Shown here in pieces: positions 46,907-59,285 of a DNA stretch of 64,000 nt. The notes under the pieces were generated by a model. That model had not been told where the DNA came from and did no database searches. It saw only the letters and a list, made by a program, of their open reading frames with translations. The DNA comes from Lepidurus packardi (lineage: Eukaryota; Arthropoda; Branchiopoda; Notostraca; Triopsidae), in the NCBI GenBank assembly GCA_023053545.1, contig JAKZAN010000207.1, positions 1 through 64,000 of the forward strand, in the 5' to 3' direction. The stretch's first letter is position 1, and each line of letters begins with the position of its first letter. Made by a program: the position numbers and the translations under genes.

Positions 46907-47890
46907 TCAGCCGACTAGACTCTGGATTTCAGGGGTTAACTCAACATCCTATACCTTCATGTTCTATCTCTTGATATTGGGGGCCACCGAGCCCATCCCA
47001 GAGACCTTGTACTAGTGTGGCCAGTGTGTTAAAGCAATCTTTTTCGCAAAAGCTTCTCGACGTTTGATCAGAACATTCTATGTGGCAAGACTTCGTGGAG
47101 TCATTGTCACTGTCATACTCAATCGTGCGAGTTTGTTGCAGTCACTTGAGGCTTTGTATTGTTCGCTCGGCTATCCAATCTTTCCACCATGGACTGCTCT
47201 TGAATCCCACAGAATCAGATCTCCGGCCTTGCACTCCACGAGGGTTCCTTTTCCAACGAACGGGTCGTTTCCTCTGAGTTCAAGCCAATCGGACGTGGTC
47301 CATTTAGTATTAGGGTATCTCTATATGAGTTAGGCTTGAACTTGCTCCGTATGGCTGCCTTTAACTACCAGGAGTCCGCCCACATCTGGCACTACATCAT
47401 AGAGAGGAATCATCCCTTGTACGCAATGAAATCCTTTTTTGGCCGAAGGATTTTGGTCCACATGGATGTTCTACACATACGGTCTCCAAGCCTCAGGGTT
47501 AAACCACCAGGGTCTCCACAGTATGAATGTATCAAAGCTGGTGATAAGTTCATCGGTATTGTAGATTTTTGCGAAAGCCTTTTTCACTGCTGGTCGTGTT
47601 CTCAAGTACCATGAGGCCTTTGAGTGGCAGCCTCCGTAGCTGCATAAGAAGCCAAGATCAGGAAGACCAGGCCAAGAGTTGTTCTGCCAGGTTTTAGAGT
47701 CAGAGCGGAGTAGCCCACTACCAAGGGACTCCATCCAATCCCAAAACAGATTGATGGCAGTATGAACTTAGTCCGAAGAGAGGACAGATTTGATGACAAC
47801 GACACCAGAGTTCGTGAGTTGGTCAAGCCAGAGAGGATCGTTGAGTTAATAGGATTTAATCTAGGGCGCATTGGAGTTGCTAGCTTCCAT
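46907..47890 (-). CDS. PhyH-family Fe(II)/2-oxoglutarate dioxygenase
   Basis: 327 residues, one exon. The double-stranded beta-helix core shows the HxD iron ligands (NIHVDQNP), the GGLLVVKGSHTE strand and the distal His (GDLILWDSRAVHGG), in the order of the phytanoyl-CoA hydroxylase family. These enzymes hydroxylate fatty acyl or small-molecule substrates. No peroxisomal targeting signal is visible at the C-terminus (ends SLVG). Several TAA/TAG codons are read as Glu. Convergent with the CDK gene, ~107 bases apart. Confidence 0.88.
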
Positions 47891-48280
47891 AATGTAAACA
47901 GACGTGAAGCTGATTAGTTTAATTTTAAATAGATGATAACATTGATGAATACTGATATAATATTGTTGATGTTTGTCGTTGATATTGACAGTATTTTATA
48001 TGAATCAACATTGAATATGATACTAGAAATGTATATTAAGAGATAGTTATGGGGGACATGCATAGATTCACTCATCTTACGAGTATTGTAATAAAAAGGG
48101 TCATCCCTTTGGAAAGGATCCATAAGGGAGGAAGCTGGCTGTCAATCCCCACCACCCTTTGGGTATTCTGATTTTATGTTTTGGGTAGATGGAGGTAGAA
48201 GATCGATGTCATAAAATGTTGTGAACCAAAACTTAATTAAATTCTGAATCAATTAGGCACAGCAAAAGGACTAAGCATTA
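47891..48280. other. Intergenic, no gene seen
   Basis: About 390 AT-rich bases between two minus-strand genes. Contains ATT/TATTGA-rich runs but no ordered repeat. Confidence 0.5.
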
Positions 48281-48818
48281 TCACCAACAATCCCCGAAGT
48301 TACTCAAATAGTATGCAACCAACAACTCCAAACAACATTCCCTAAGTGACTCAGCGAAATTGCTGGTGATCTCCATGTTTCTATGTTTCTGGGTGCTGCT
48401 AGGTAATAGTGACGTATAACGATCGAGAGAATGACTGTAGTTCATTTGTTTTTTGCTGATTCTCTGTTTGATACTTTATATATTTTTTGCATTCTCAAAA
48501 TCTCTTAAAATGGTCTATGAAATAATGAAAGGATCCTGCTTTGGTTCATAAAGTTTGGGAAACTTACTAAAAAATACATTGATTAGCAACTTAGACTCAG
48601 GATCGTAAAAAACATGCATATTGTATGTGGAAACGAGTGCCGGGGTTCCGGGGAAGACAGGGACGTGAAGACCCACGAGTTGCTATTTAGGTGTAGGCGC
48701 CAGTGGGTGTCATTTTCGATGCTATTCTGGACATCAAAATAAATATGTGTTTTTGTTATATTAAATGATGGTTCGGTACGGCCAAAAGGTAGAACACGTT
48801 CGAAATAGCAAAACGCAT
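48281..48818 (-). CDS. Hypothetical protein, small first exon uncertain
   Basis: The main exon (48281-48682, minus strand) encodes 134 codons of good composition (VPVFPGTPALVSTYNMHVFY, then a charged helix and a Cys/Leu-rich end). A TGA just upstream requires an intron. The proposed first exon 48780-48818 starts at an ATG and encodes a short hydrophobic lead, joined by a 97-nt intron. Total 146 residues. No family is recognised. Confidence 0.42.
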
Positions 48819-49020
48819 ATAAAAGACTAGCTAACCACAAACATTGTATTATTTTTCCTGTTGCTTCTTATTAATCTTATTGCATTTGCATAACTTCTCA
48901 TCGCAGAGTATAGTGGCATGGAGTTAGCTTTAAAACGCCAATTTTCCCGTAGGTCAAATCATATAAACAAAAGGCTTTAGCAAAAATACACAATCAATAG
49001 AATCGAACAGCATAGTAATC

Positions 49021-49432
49021 ATGAACAGCAAATCCATCTATGATCGCATCGGAGGCTCAGTCACTCTCGGCAAGGTCGTGGACACAATCTACGACACTTG
49101 CTCCAAGGACCACAACATCCGCTACTACTGGGAGTGCACCGACCTGGAGGCACAACGCAAACACATGAAGGACTACATGGCCATGGTACTATCCTTTCCC
49201 CTCAACTCCTTCTTAAACATTTTAGAGATTCGGTGGCCCCTCGCAGTATGAAGGCAGATCGATGAAGGAGATCCACGCGAAGATGAACGTGTAGCCAGTA
49301 GACTTCGACAAGTTCTGGGTAATCATCAAGGATGCGTTCGAAGCACAGGAGGTGGAGGAACAGACGATCAAGGACATCCGTAAGAGCCTGTTCGGGATCA
49401 AGTCAGCAGTGTGCCCAGGGATGCACCAGTGA
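49021..49432 (+). CDS. Truncated haemoglobin (group I, ciliate type)
   Basis: Exons 49021-49185 and 49226-49432 (40-nt intron) give 123 residues. SIYDRIGGSVTLGKVVDTIY is the helix A-B start of truncated haemoglobins. The FGGPSQYEGRSMKEIHAKM segment carries the GGP turn and the proximal His before the F helix. Ciliate haemoglobins of this class bind oxygen reversibly and occur in Paramecium and Tetrahymena. A single TAG (NVEPVDF) is read as Glu. Confidence 0.93.
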
Positions 49433-50082
49433 CAAAGACAATACTATACATATTCTATAGACTGTACATGTGAAATGTAATTGTTGTGAATTCAGTCTGC
49501 TTTTTTTTTTCTCTCTCTACTCTATAGTAATTTCCCTGATGCTCATAAAATATGAGATGATTAGATCCAATTTAAATAAGAGTGAGATATTAAGCAATGA
49601 ACATGATTGATAACTGTAAAGAATGTTTTAGAGATCTACCAGGAACTAGAGTGTTTAACCACCAATAAAAGCAGGACTTGGTCTAATATTGGACTGCTTC
49701 TTATTACTATTTTTATATGGTTAGACATAACAATCGATGTCCTTTGAATCCAGGGTCAGAACCCATCTTCTCTCCGATGCATGCAGGCTTACACTACCTA
49801 GTTCTGAAATCAAAGCTGCATTTTCCTGAATCAACAGTATCCAGTTTTGTTATCCCTGTTGACCAAAAGGATCGTATTTGGATGGTTCTAGTTAAAGGCT
49901 CCTAGGAGATCATCTAAATTCACTCACTTACAGAGAACACACAGAGATTTAAGAGTTATTATAATAATTTAAGCCCCATTATTAGAATCTAGAAATAGCT
50001 GCCATTCCCTTCCTCCCTCTCGATCTTCTACCCCACAAAAGTATCCTACTCAAAGCCCAAGCCAAGCACAATAATAAACAGC
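49433..50082. other. Intergenic, no confident gene
   Basis: About 650 bases. A TGA-free plus-strand frame starts at ATG 49717 and runs into the ankyrin gene's first exon, so that gene may extend upstream, but the stretch 49900-50000 has spacer-like composition. Confidence 0.45.
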
Positions 50083-51435
50083 ATGAAACCCTCCTTCCCG
50101 TTCCCTCCCTCCAAGGACACCATAGCATTCCATTAAGACTTAGCAGTAATCCACAAACACAACAACCCTCCAGCATTATCTATATCTTATGCACTCCCAT
50201 TCCTTGCTGCTTTTTTCAATCATTTCCTGCTCATCGCACATTTCTATACGTCCTTCATCCTCTCTTCATGAGGACATCGGATGTGTCTTTTTTGCTTTAA
50301 TCCTAGTCGACCCAGCGATCATCTACCTAGTCTCACAAAATTAGAAACATAGTATTTTTAGGGCGCTGATCAATAACGACGCTGAACACTTGCTAAACCA
50401 GAACCCCAGTTCTGTGGACCTGAACATCTTCGAACCGTGCAGCCAGCTGTGCTTGATCGACAGCGAGATCTCCCCTCTGATCTACTGTGCCTACTACGGT
50501 AACCATGGACCCTATTGCCTTATTTGTTGCATTGAGGCATGGTAGTTTTTGAAGACTGTTATCGTTATATTATCTTTGCTTCTGCGTTCTTTATTTGTTT
50601 CCTGCCTATTTTTATTCCTTTTTCTGCTTCTTACTTACTTGATTTTCTGGACGTCCTAGGCAAAACGTAACTCGCAAGGATACTTCTAAAGAATCAGCTC
50701 ATCGACCCTGATCTCGAAACCATGAATAATCGCAACACCCCTCTCATTGTCGCCTGCATGGGTGGCAATTACTAAACTGCCAAACTACTCCTCGACAATG
50801 GTGCTGAAGTTAACAAACCAAACAGATTCCACCATACACCTTTGATCACAGCCTTCAAGAGAGCCGCAGACTACATCGGCTCCTTCGAAAACCGCTGTAT
50901 CTCCTTCAAAATTGCATAGCTACTGATCCGAAGGGGAGCCGATCCCAACTGGTTCATCGATAAGATCAAAGGCTACACTTTACTGCATAGTCTGTGTGCC
51001 AATCAGAAAATTCTGAGTAAAACATAAAAAATCCTCAACTACGACATAATCAGATTCCTAGTGAACAAAGGAGCTAATCTAGAACTGCGATCTCTGTAGG
51101 ATAAAGTAGCAGCTGACCTCGCTCAGAACCACAGTAATAAGACAGCTGTGCTCGAGCTCCTCAACAAAAAGCAACAGTAACCCTTCAACCAGCATAAACT
51201 GCTTATGACAAACATGGATGATGGGGCATCTGTGCGCTCCAGAAAACAGACGGTCACGCAGGAGAAATAGAAGCTACTGGAATATACCGAGACTAGCCTG
51301 AACGTTGAGGACCGCAAGAGTCCATGGTATAAGGAGCTGTTGGTCAACGAAACAGGTACTCCCCGACGTGAGGCCCAGAAGAGAGAGAAGGAGCAGATGG
51401 CCGAGTAGGCGACAAGGCGTGGGCGGAAGAGATGA
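50083..51435 (+). CDS. Ankyrin-repeat protein
   Basis: Exons 50083-50249, 50362-50498 and 50660-51435 give 359 residues. At least four ankyrin units are visible (SPLIYCAYYGKTELARILL, NTPLIVACMGGNYETAKLLL, a longer HTPLITAF unit and YTLLHSLCANQK...DIIRFLVNKGANLELRS). A charged helical C-terminus ends in a basic cluster (ATRRGRKR). The first exon, Pro/Phe-rich with a hydrophobic part, is poorly supported; the repeats and the 161-nt intron before GKTEL are firm. Probably a scaffold for protein interaction. Confidence 0.75.
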
Positions 51436-51622
51436 GAAGAGACGACCTTTCTACAGAGAAGATGTCTTTAGTTGGTAGTCTTGAGTGACTTTTTCTGATC
51501 TCTCTTCATTTTTTACATCCTATAATATTTTCTTTAGGGATTTGTAAAGCTTCGAATCATCTTCCCAAATCTTACAAAACTATCAAATATACAGTTATCT
51601 GTCATTTAGATTAAACGAGTCC

Positions 51623-52370
51623 ATGTTCATATCTAGAGATCGTCACTTTCGCAACTCCATATCCAACCAGGTGGCTAATCTTTCCACAACTACTCGCTCA
51701 ACTCCTAGAAAAATTAAAAATCCCAATCAACCTGACCTCGAGCTTCGCTCTATACCGGGAGCGTTCTACTTTTCTGCTTGCTTCTTTTTTGGATTTTCTG
51801 CCTACCTCTTCGTCTCAGTGAGTGGAGCGTACCCTGAGGCATCTATAATTGGGTTCAGCTAGGGTTTTTGGTGGCAATATCTAATTTCCCTGCTGCCGAT
51901 GATCTTCGGAGCAGTGTTCATCTGGGCCAACAAGATCGAATACCTGAGTATATCTCAAAGATGGAAAAGCGTAACATGGCGGAGATTGAAGGTGTGTGGC
52001 CTATTTGGCAGCACAGTCGAAACCAGATCATTAGGAAACCTAGTTGATATACTTGTCACTAAGAAAGGTGTCTAAAGTAAGAATCCTACCCACTGTATAT
52101 TTATGTACTCCTAGAAAACAGCTTCAACAACAGCTACTTCACGATCGAACTATGTTTCAGAGACGAGCCTAGTATCCAAGTGCTTGGAACTACGTCCGAA
52201 ATTCGTATCATAGAACACGTAAAAGCCCATTGTATTTAAAATGCTGATAATGTTATTTTAACCTGATTTCTATATAGTATGAACTCATCAGAGAGTACAG
52301 CGATAGATTTCTGGAGAAAAGGAATCCAGATATCCGAGAATAGGCTGATTCGAGTAACCTCGATCTTTGA
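51623..52370 (+). CDS. Two-helix membrane protein, function unknown
   Basis: Exons 51623-52076, 52115-52218 and 52278-52370 give 216 residues. A basic Ser/Thr-rich lead (about 1-45) precedes two membrane helices (YFSACFFFGFSAYLFVSV and YLISLLPMIFGAVFIWA). A soluble C-terminal domain with alternating strands (YFTIELCFRDEPSIQVLG) and a final amphipathic helix follow. The hairpin vaguely recalls GPI-GlcNAc transferase accessory subunits, but the similarity is too weak for a name. Confidence 0.7.
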
Positions 52371-52699
52371 TAGTATAACAGTGATGGGTTCATTCTAGAG
52401 TGGTGATAGAGAGTAGCCAGACTAGGTGCAGATAGAACGAAATTATCAATCCTTTGTCTACTTGTCTTAACTGGAGGGATCAGGGCTGAGGTATTCACTC
52501 TCTGCAGGCAGGCTGACAAAAATAACAAACAATAAAATAAATCTATATAGTTGGTAATACATCTAGGTCTTTACTTCGGATAGCACCATCAGTGGCCTAA
52601 TACTTCATGGGTTCATAACCCGGGGGTCACATTAGTTATTTGACTTTTTGGTCTACATCTAATCTAGAACATTTAAACAACTCATCCGATTCAGTTAGC

Positions 52700-53539
52700 A
52701 TGTACCTTTGTTCTTTGGAGACACTTCCTCCTACCTTCTCCGATAATATACGCCTTTCCCCTACTTCCGCATATGTACTTGAACATAGCCAGGTCAAACT
52801 GGAAGAGCTATTCGCTGATAAAACACGGAATACTGCAGAATCCTACTTCAGCAACACCCCCCAGCGATATCCCCAGGATGCTGCAGATCGCTCCAGCAAG
52901 AGTTCTCTTCGTCCGTGTCTCAACATTGATGAAGAGCGTCGCTGCAAGAAACTCGATATTCTGATCAGCCTGCGCAATAGAATTCTGGGGCTACACTACC
53001 TGAAGAATGAGAGACGCCATCTTCCTCAAGAGGTGGCTACTCCGCGGGAACAGGCATTCAAACAGCGTCACACGGACATACACAGCAGTAGCTTGAAGCC
53101 AAAGAGCCTGAACGCTATGAAGAACAACTATATGTCACCTGATCGGGTAAAACCCAAAAAGGGAGAGGCTAAACAAAACCTATAGCCCTTAAAAAATAAC
53201 AATAACAAACACAATCTTAACCCCATGAAGCAGTCCAGCAGTTCAATCAGAGATAAGGAGGACCTATCTGAAAAGGCGATGGCCAAGGCAAAAAAGACAC
53301 AGAGTATCAAATGTAGCAATCGATACCTGGACGAGAAGCAGGCGCAGATGCTGCATAGCCAGTACGTCATCATGCGGATCGAGGAAGAACGGGAGAGAGA
53401 AAGACGCAGGCAGTTGGAAATGGGCAGAGTATCCGGGAAGTAGGCGAGGAGACTGTAGAAAATCCACATGCTGGAAAGGGTGGAGGCGCAAAAGCAGATT
53501 GAGATGGTACGCAATAAAACATTCTACGACTATTACTGA
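52700..53539 (+). CDS. Basic coiled-coil protein, function unknown
   Basis: 279 residues in one exon. An N-terminal Ser/Thr/Leu-rich part leads into a strongly basic middle with Asn/Lys runs. A C-terminal Glu/Arg helix with MRIEEEREREERRQ-like composition follows. The first ATG is at 52700; the open frame extends ~20 codons further up without ATG. No domain recognised. Confidence 0.65.
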
Positions 53540-53759
53540 TCACATCGATGATCTTCGTTGGAGTTAGGCGATCAGAGATGCCTGCCATATTTTTCCAAGC
53601 TCTGGAGTATCCGTAATGCTCTTCATCCGTATCATATTATGCACAATCTAAAAACCCCTGCTCTTTATGGAAATAGCGGACTATTCATTTTATTTTTTGA
53701 TATTTAGGTTTGTTTAAACTATTACTCCATACCTTCCCGACATAGGGTGCACTGCTGCG

Positions 53760-56612
53760 ATGCCCTACGTTAAAGGATAGACTCAATACTACAAGCATCT
53801 CGAAGTGCCTATTGCTAGAATGGCTCTCTTTGGATTCACTCTGGTCTTCCTCTTCATCTGCTACTGCAATGTTTCTGTTTCCCAAACCCAACAGCGCAGA
53901 ATCTGGGAGATCTAAAAGATCAACCTGGTAAGATAAAGTAGTCTCAGGACCCAGTCGATGCAGCTGCGCCTTGCCCGGATGCAGTTATTTATCAACCGAA
54001 CTAAATCTCTTTCGACCAGCAATACACCTTCCGAAATACTTAAACTGTGTGAATAGAATCCTCTAATTTCTGGAAGAGAACATAATATAGTTTGCGAGAC
54101 CGATGACCTAACTCAGGTGCTAGCCCGTGTCTACCCCCAGGCCAAGACTAACTATAGAGTCCTTTTTGGAGCTTAACAACCTTCCTAAGAACTATTTTTC
54201 GCGTACGACTCTGTTCGCAATATGATTCTGTTTCTGACATTTGGTTAGGAACAAGCTCTAGATTCTGCTAGAAACATAGCCTCCACCCATGAGGAATACG
54301 AGTAATTTAAGAAGAACTTCTCTAAAGTTTTTAATCGGGCCCACAGTTACCAAACAATAGTGGTGAAAGATCAGCTGTTCCTATGTGCCCAAACTCTTCT
54401 CAATTTTTCCAATACCTTCATGTGCTCCTCGACCAATATCTATCAACTTATTCGGCATGAGTCTGCCTCGAGAAAGGCCTAACTTCATTTTGAGGGGACT
54501 GTCGTCTCTGGCTAAAGATCTGGCCGTACCCTCAAGGAAATTCCAAACCTTATTCTCAATGCACTCTAAACCAATATCCGAGGACTGATTGATACGGCCA
54601 ATTTCTTAAAGTGCGTGAATGAGATTTAAAGTGACGGTATGGTTTCTGGGAACTACCTCATCGACTGTTCATATGCTGACTCTGGCCGTAGAGACCCGCC
54701 GGTTGTCACATCTGTTTCTACCTTAATGATGCCAAACCATGTCTCATGGAATCAACCATCTACCACCAACATAAACCAAAATTTATGGAAAGTTGGTTTG
54801 GTGGTATATTGTTCAGAATAGGCCTACGAAACAACCTACCGGCTCATACAAAATGACAGCAAAAAGATGAGTACGCTGGCCAAATCATGCATGCTCATAT
54901 TTATGGGATTCTATTTATTGGAAAGACTGCTCGGAAGAAAATTATATATGATGCTCGTTCAGTCAGAACTGCTCAAGTCTGGAGACTTTAGAAGCAAACC
55001 TTCAGCCTAGGAAAAAGCCTCATACGAACCTTAGATCCCATAGCTACGAAACCTGACTAGCACAGCCAGAGTCTACTCCTGGGCCATAGACTATGTGAGA
55101 AACCCTTCCAATTAGTTGGAACTTAAGCGTGGTCTCAATATCATAACGACACCAGAATAATGCCTCGAGTTCCAAAAGGTCCTGGAGTACATCTATGAGT
55201 AGATGATAAGGATTAACAAAATAGAATCCTTCAAATCTGAATTGGCAACTAACCGACCTTTTGAGATGAACCCGCAAGCAGGGAGGTATTGGGAAGGACT
55301 CGGCTGCTACTAAAAACTGATCGAGTTGAGATTGAATAGTCTGAAGCATGAGCAGACGATGCGCATCAGTGAGGAGCATGTGAGCGATATCTATCGCCTG
55401 GAAATCGAGAAGTTAGAACTATTTTTTCAATATCTCTAGAAATACATAAATAAGGAAAATAGTTTCTTTCTTCCTGAAAAAGAGACTCTTTAGACAACCT
55501 TCAGGAACTACACCTAGAGACTTATCGAGTACGAACAAAGATTCCCAAAGATTTATGAGTACCTGATGGACAAGAGTGAACTGCTGCAGTGCAAAATCCG
55601 GGCACAGTTGTCGATGTAGGTACCCTATCAGATGCTTCAGACTCTGGCGTAGTCCAGTAAGTTTGAAGATATAAAGGCCGAATCAGCATACCTGTTGGCT
55701 TCCCTATTGGATCGTAAATCCCCCCAATTCTACATCCATTCAGTTGGAACGCTGGTCAAAGTTCTCCTATAAAGCAATACCACGAGTCTATACAAAAACA
55801 AAGCCCTTAACCTCTTGCTGACAATTATGAACAACATGATCAGATTCGAAAACTATGAGACTTCTCAAGACACAAATAAAATGAATTTTAAATCGCCGGC
55901 GCTGAGAAGAAAGAAACTGTCAAAACCACTACCCCCTTTGCCTCAATCCCCGTCTGCTGAACAGATCAGCCAGTTTAATGTCGATCCCCGTGCTGAGGAG
56001 CTAGCTTCCGTCCGTTATGAACTCTAGAACATGGCTACCTACTTCAGTCCCAACCGCACATTCATCATCCTAATCGAAAGTGCTGTCACTGAGCTGATCG
56101 AAACCCTTGTAGAAAGGCTTGTCCCATTCATTTAAGACGAAAAGGAGGTGTATTTGTGTAACTTCAATGGCGAGGAAAGGAAGGTCAAGTCTTCCAGCAG
56201 GCTTTTAGAAGAAATATCTCTAATAACATCGTAGGATGGCACAAAGACACGCAAGAATGAAGCTTCGACTGTTTCTATTTTGTCTGGCACTCTGCGGTCT
56301 ATACACCGGAGGCATAAAGAATAGCTGAAACACGTGATTGTATTTGTGCCCTAGTATGGCCAGAGCAGCCATGACAACAAGTCGTAGAAGAACGGACTGC
56401 TGATGGGTCGAGGAGTGAATGTAGGCTAGCAGGAGAATGAACTGAACTCCTACATGAAGCTGATGCTGATCTGCAATGGAGCAAGCTCTGAAGCTTTCAA
56501 ACGCAGCAGAACATACAAATAGTGCCAGAAGATGCAGTGTTTTCTGTTCGTGGACACAGGCAGCTTCGATGAGCTGAGCTACTAGCAAGAGCTTGAATAG
56601 TTTTTTAAGTGA
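53760..56612 (+). CDS. Two-TM receptor-like orphan protein (950 residues)
   Basis: A single frame of 951 codons with more than 30 TAA/TAG codons and one terminal TGA. Helix 1 lies at about residues 20-40 (ALFGFTLVFLFICYC) and helix 2 at about 370-395 (SCMLIFMGFYLLERLL), enclosing a ~330-residue loop with several Cys. A ~550-residue cytosolic part follows, with long Glu/Leu helices, a Pro-rich linker (LPPLPQSPS) and a C-terminal alpha/beta segment (HVIVFVPEYGQ, LMLICNGASSEAF, CFLFVDTGS). The layout resembles sensory receptors with an external ligand loop, but no output domain is recognised. Confidence 0.8.
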
Positions 56613-56834
56613 ACTCCATTAGAACTATCAATTCTTTTATCTTTATGTGTATGTGCAAGAATTAAATCTTGACCCTTCTTAGAGCAAATAGACACGCGTC
56701 AGTAATGGTTGGTATTTTCAGGGGTTATTGGATTTTATGAGTGCTATAAAAGAATAAATGGCGGATGCACCAAATAAATATAATCAAACATCCTGCCCAA
56801 ACAGCAAAATTACTATCCTCAGACCAAAAACCCT

Positions 56835-57947
56835 ATGGAGCCTATCCAGGATTTCAAGACTTATCCGTCAATCAACTCCAGCAACAAGTCAAGTTTCATC
56901 AAGTATATCCGAAAACATGGCTTGGACGATCCCGATGTTCTCTGGGTTGCTTCTGAAAAAATACATGGCTGTAACTTCTCCTGCTACTGCGATGGGAAAA
57001 TTGTCAAGTATGGCCGCAGAAACGACTACCTCACCAAAGATATCCCTATCCTGGAATAGAACATTGATCCCTACTTCCTATAGGAGTTCCTCAATGCCAA
57101 CAAGCTAGTCCTCAGGTTTCATAATAAACTGGGTGATCTCTTCTCGGATCTCAAACTCAGATATCCCAACCTGGAGTCGTACAGGGTGTATGGCGAGTAT
57201 TTCGGAGGGTACTGGGTGAAGCCAGATCCCAATTCGAATCTGAGATTAGTCCAACATGGAGTCTACTATACTCCTGCTCACGAGTTCTTCGCATTCGACC
57301 TGCACGTCAAACTCCAAGACGGTTCCGAGTTGTGGATGGACGCCATGGACCTCGAGGGATGCCTAGGCAAGTACATCAAGGTCGTTCCTATTTTTGCCAA
57401 GGGTACCTTCGATGAGATGTACGACATCGAAACTGTGATCGATTCTACTATCCCTCAACTCCTAGGTCTTCCAAAGGTCACTCCTAACATTATCGAAGGC
57501 ATGGTGCTGCGCCCAAACAAAAACAACTAAATAGGAGATTGTCGTGTGATTATCAAAAAGAAGAATAAAGAGTTTCTGGAGAAAGTTTCAGCTCCCAACC
57601 CTCACAAGAATCAGGGGGGCGAAGCTCCAAATAAAACTATTATTATTACTACTACTACGAACGATGAAGAGAAAAATATCATTATTTAGAAGAAAAAGAC
57701 AACCAATAAGGAGATGTTGGAGACTCTTAGTCTTTATCTCAACCAAAATAGGGTGGCATCGGCGGTTTCGAAGTTCCCGAATCTGAAAGACAGGAATGAA
57801 CTGAGGCGGAAGATTCTAGCTGATATTCTAGAGGATGCAGAGAACGAGGAACTAGAAGAACGTACAGAGCCGATCCCAAGTGGCGTGACCGATGAATTGA
57901 ATAAAAGGATTTTCAAGGAAATCCACGCCTATTTCTCCAAAAAATGA
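56835..57947 (+). CDS. Rnl2-type ATP-dependent RNA ligase
   Basis: 370 residues, one exon. All nucleotidyltransferase motifs are present in order: motif I SEKIHGCNFS with Lys42 as the adenylation site, motif III VYGEYFGGYW, motif IV IIEGMVLRP and motif V RVIIKKKNKEF. This matches T4 Rnl2 and kinetoplastid editing ligases, which seal 3'-OH/5'-phosphate nicks in duplex RNA. A ~115-residue C-terminal helical domain includes a Thr run and many acidic residues. No mitochondrial presequence is obvious. TAA/TAG read as Glu. Confidence 0.92.
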
Positions 57948-58580
57948 TATCCAATCCATACAAATAGACCAAAACCAATTATGATCCAATGTGTTAGTGT
58001 TTCTCTTTCGATTTATGATGGTGGGGATTCCTGATAGGCTGCTGGCCGTTGTGGATTCAATATCTCATGGGCTATACTTTGAATAGTACTGAGCTGGACA
58101 TGCATTGCTCGAGTCCCATCATAATTGCATTTGTTAGGTATTTTCCATTCTACAACATACAAAATGATAGAAGGAAAAAGGAACTCCGATATCAGAATGC
58201 ATAAAATCCATGTTGGTTGGGTGTGAAGAGTTAGTCTGAGCTACTTTGAAGACAACAGCAGCGACCCTGCAGACTACGTGGATATTAGAGTGGGTAGTCT
58301 GCGAAACCTGCACCGGACAAGTGTTCCAAAATGTGCATTTCAACACCAAAATAAGAGCCAGCACGGTTTGTCCTGGTAATCTGTAGATTTGAAATGAAAC
58401 AATGTCTTCTATAGACTTTGTCAAATTCCGAGAATAAGACTGCAAAGAGTACAAAAATAATATTGAATTAAAAGTTCTGATAACTTGGGGGAAAACAAAA
58501 ACAGTGTATATAGAGAATTAGATTTGGGCGTCAGACCAAGTATAAAGAAAGCCAAGAAATATTAGAATATGTGCTTCGGG
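57948..58580 (-). other. Unresolved region, possible small minus-strand gene
   Basis: A minus-strand frame over about 58000-58290 has gene-like composition with a hydrophobic helix (CILISEFLFPSIILYVVEW) and NPQRPAAYQESPP. No clean stop was found before it enters the antisense of the RNA ligase gene. A separate 48-codon frame starts at ATG 58338. Splicing between them could form one small membrane protein, but I could not fix the structure. Confidence 0.3.
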
Positions 58581-59285
58581 TCATCTCAGCAAGCAGTACA
58601 TCTTCTGCAGCAGATTCAGTGTTAGCACCTCCATCTGTCCCAGAAGCTACTCCCGCATTGTCTTCTTTATTGATTCCGGCAGGTGGGATATGTTCGAGAG
58701 CAGGCCTTCCTCGTGCTTTACCTGGCTTCCGTCAGCCAGTAATCCCAGCCCCATGTCCATGCCCAACAGCCTATCAATCGGCAGAGTCGGGGCTATCTTA
58801 GGTAAGATAGAGGCACACTCAGCGACACCCTTATTCGCTGAAAACCGCTCAAAAGTCTCGTTCCTGACTATTTGAGCTCTGACAAAGTTGAGAATATCAT
58901 CAAAGGTTGGACACTTTCGCTCTAGCTTCTGGTGGTGGCTGCGGCATTGGTCTGCGGTTCTGCTCTCCACAAATTCGGACATCTTTTTGAAGATCTTGTC
59001 AAGCTTGCGCTGGTTCCTGTTCACGAAGTATGAGGAATTGTTGATCATGAAATCAATGTATCGGGAGTTCTCTTCAGTGGTCCAGCGTCCAACGGCCTGC
59101 TTCTGGCGTAATGCAGAAGAATAGAGCCGTTTTCTGTTTTTGTAGACGCTAAGCTTGGAGCGTGACTCAGGACCATTTGGTGGGAGTTCCTGCTAGGAGA
59201 AAGATGATGGGTGGGGGTCTTGGGTGGGCTCTTCGCATTTGACAGAAGTCTGGGGGATTTAGGAGTGTGTTTTGGAGGGGTCCAT
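58581..59285 (-). CDS. Myb/SANT-domain protein (SHAQKYF-like)
   Basis: 234 residues, one exon. A single Myb repeat spans about residues 70-135: GRWTTEENSRYIDFM, then ESRTADQCRSHHQKLERK. The third helix SHHQK resembles the SHAQKYF signature of plant and ciliate single-repeat Myb proteins, which bind DNA. The N-terminal ~65 residues are Pro/Ser-rich. The C-terminal region is Leu-rich and not recognised. Likely a transcription factor. Confidence 0.83.

Noticed and set aside
49717-50082. Upstream extension of the ankyrin gene from ATG 49717
   Set aside because: The frame is open but part of it has spacer-like composition and nothing ankyrin-like; left as intergenic.
52595-52630. GGGTTCATAACCC inverted repeat resembling a tRNA T arm
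   Set aside because: No matching acceptor or anticodon arm is found ~70 bases upstream.
57734-57947. Minus-strand frame running into the RNA ligase gene
   Set aside because: It is the antisense shadow of the ligase C-terminal region; overlap of this extent is unlikely in this genome.
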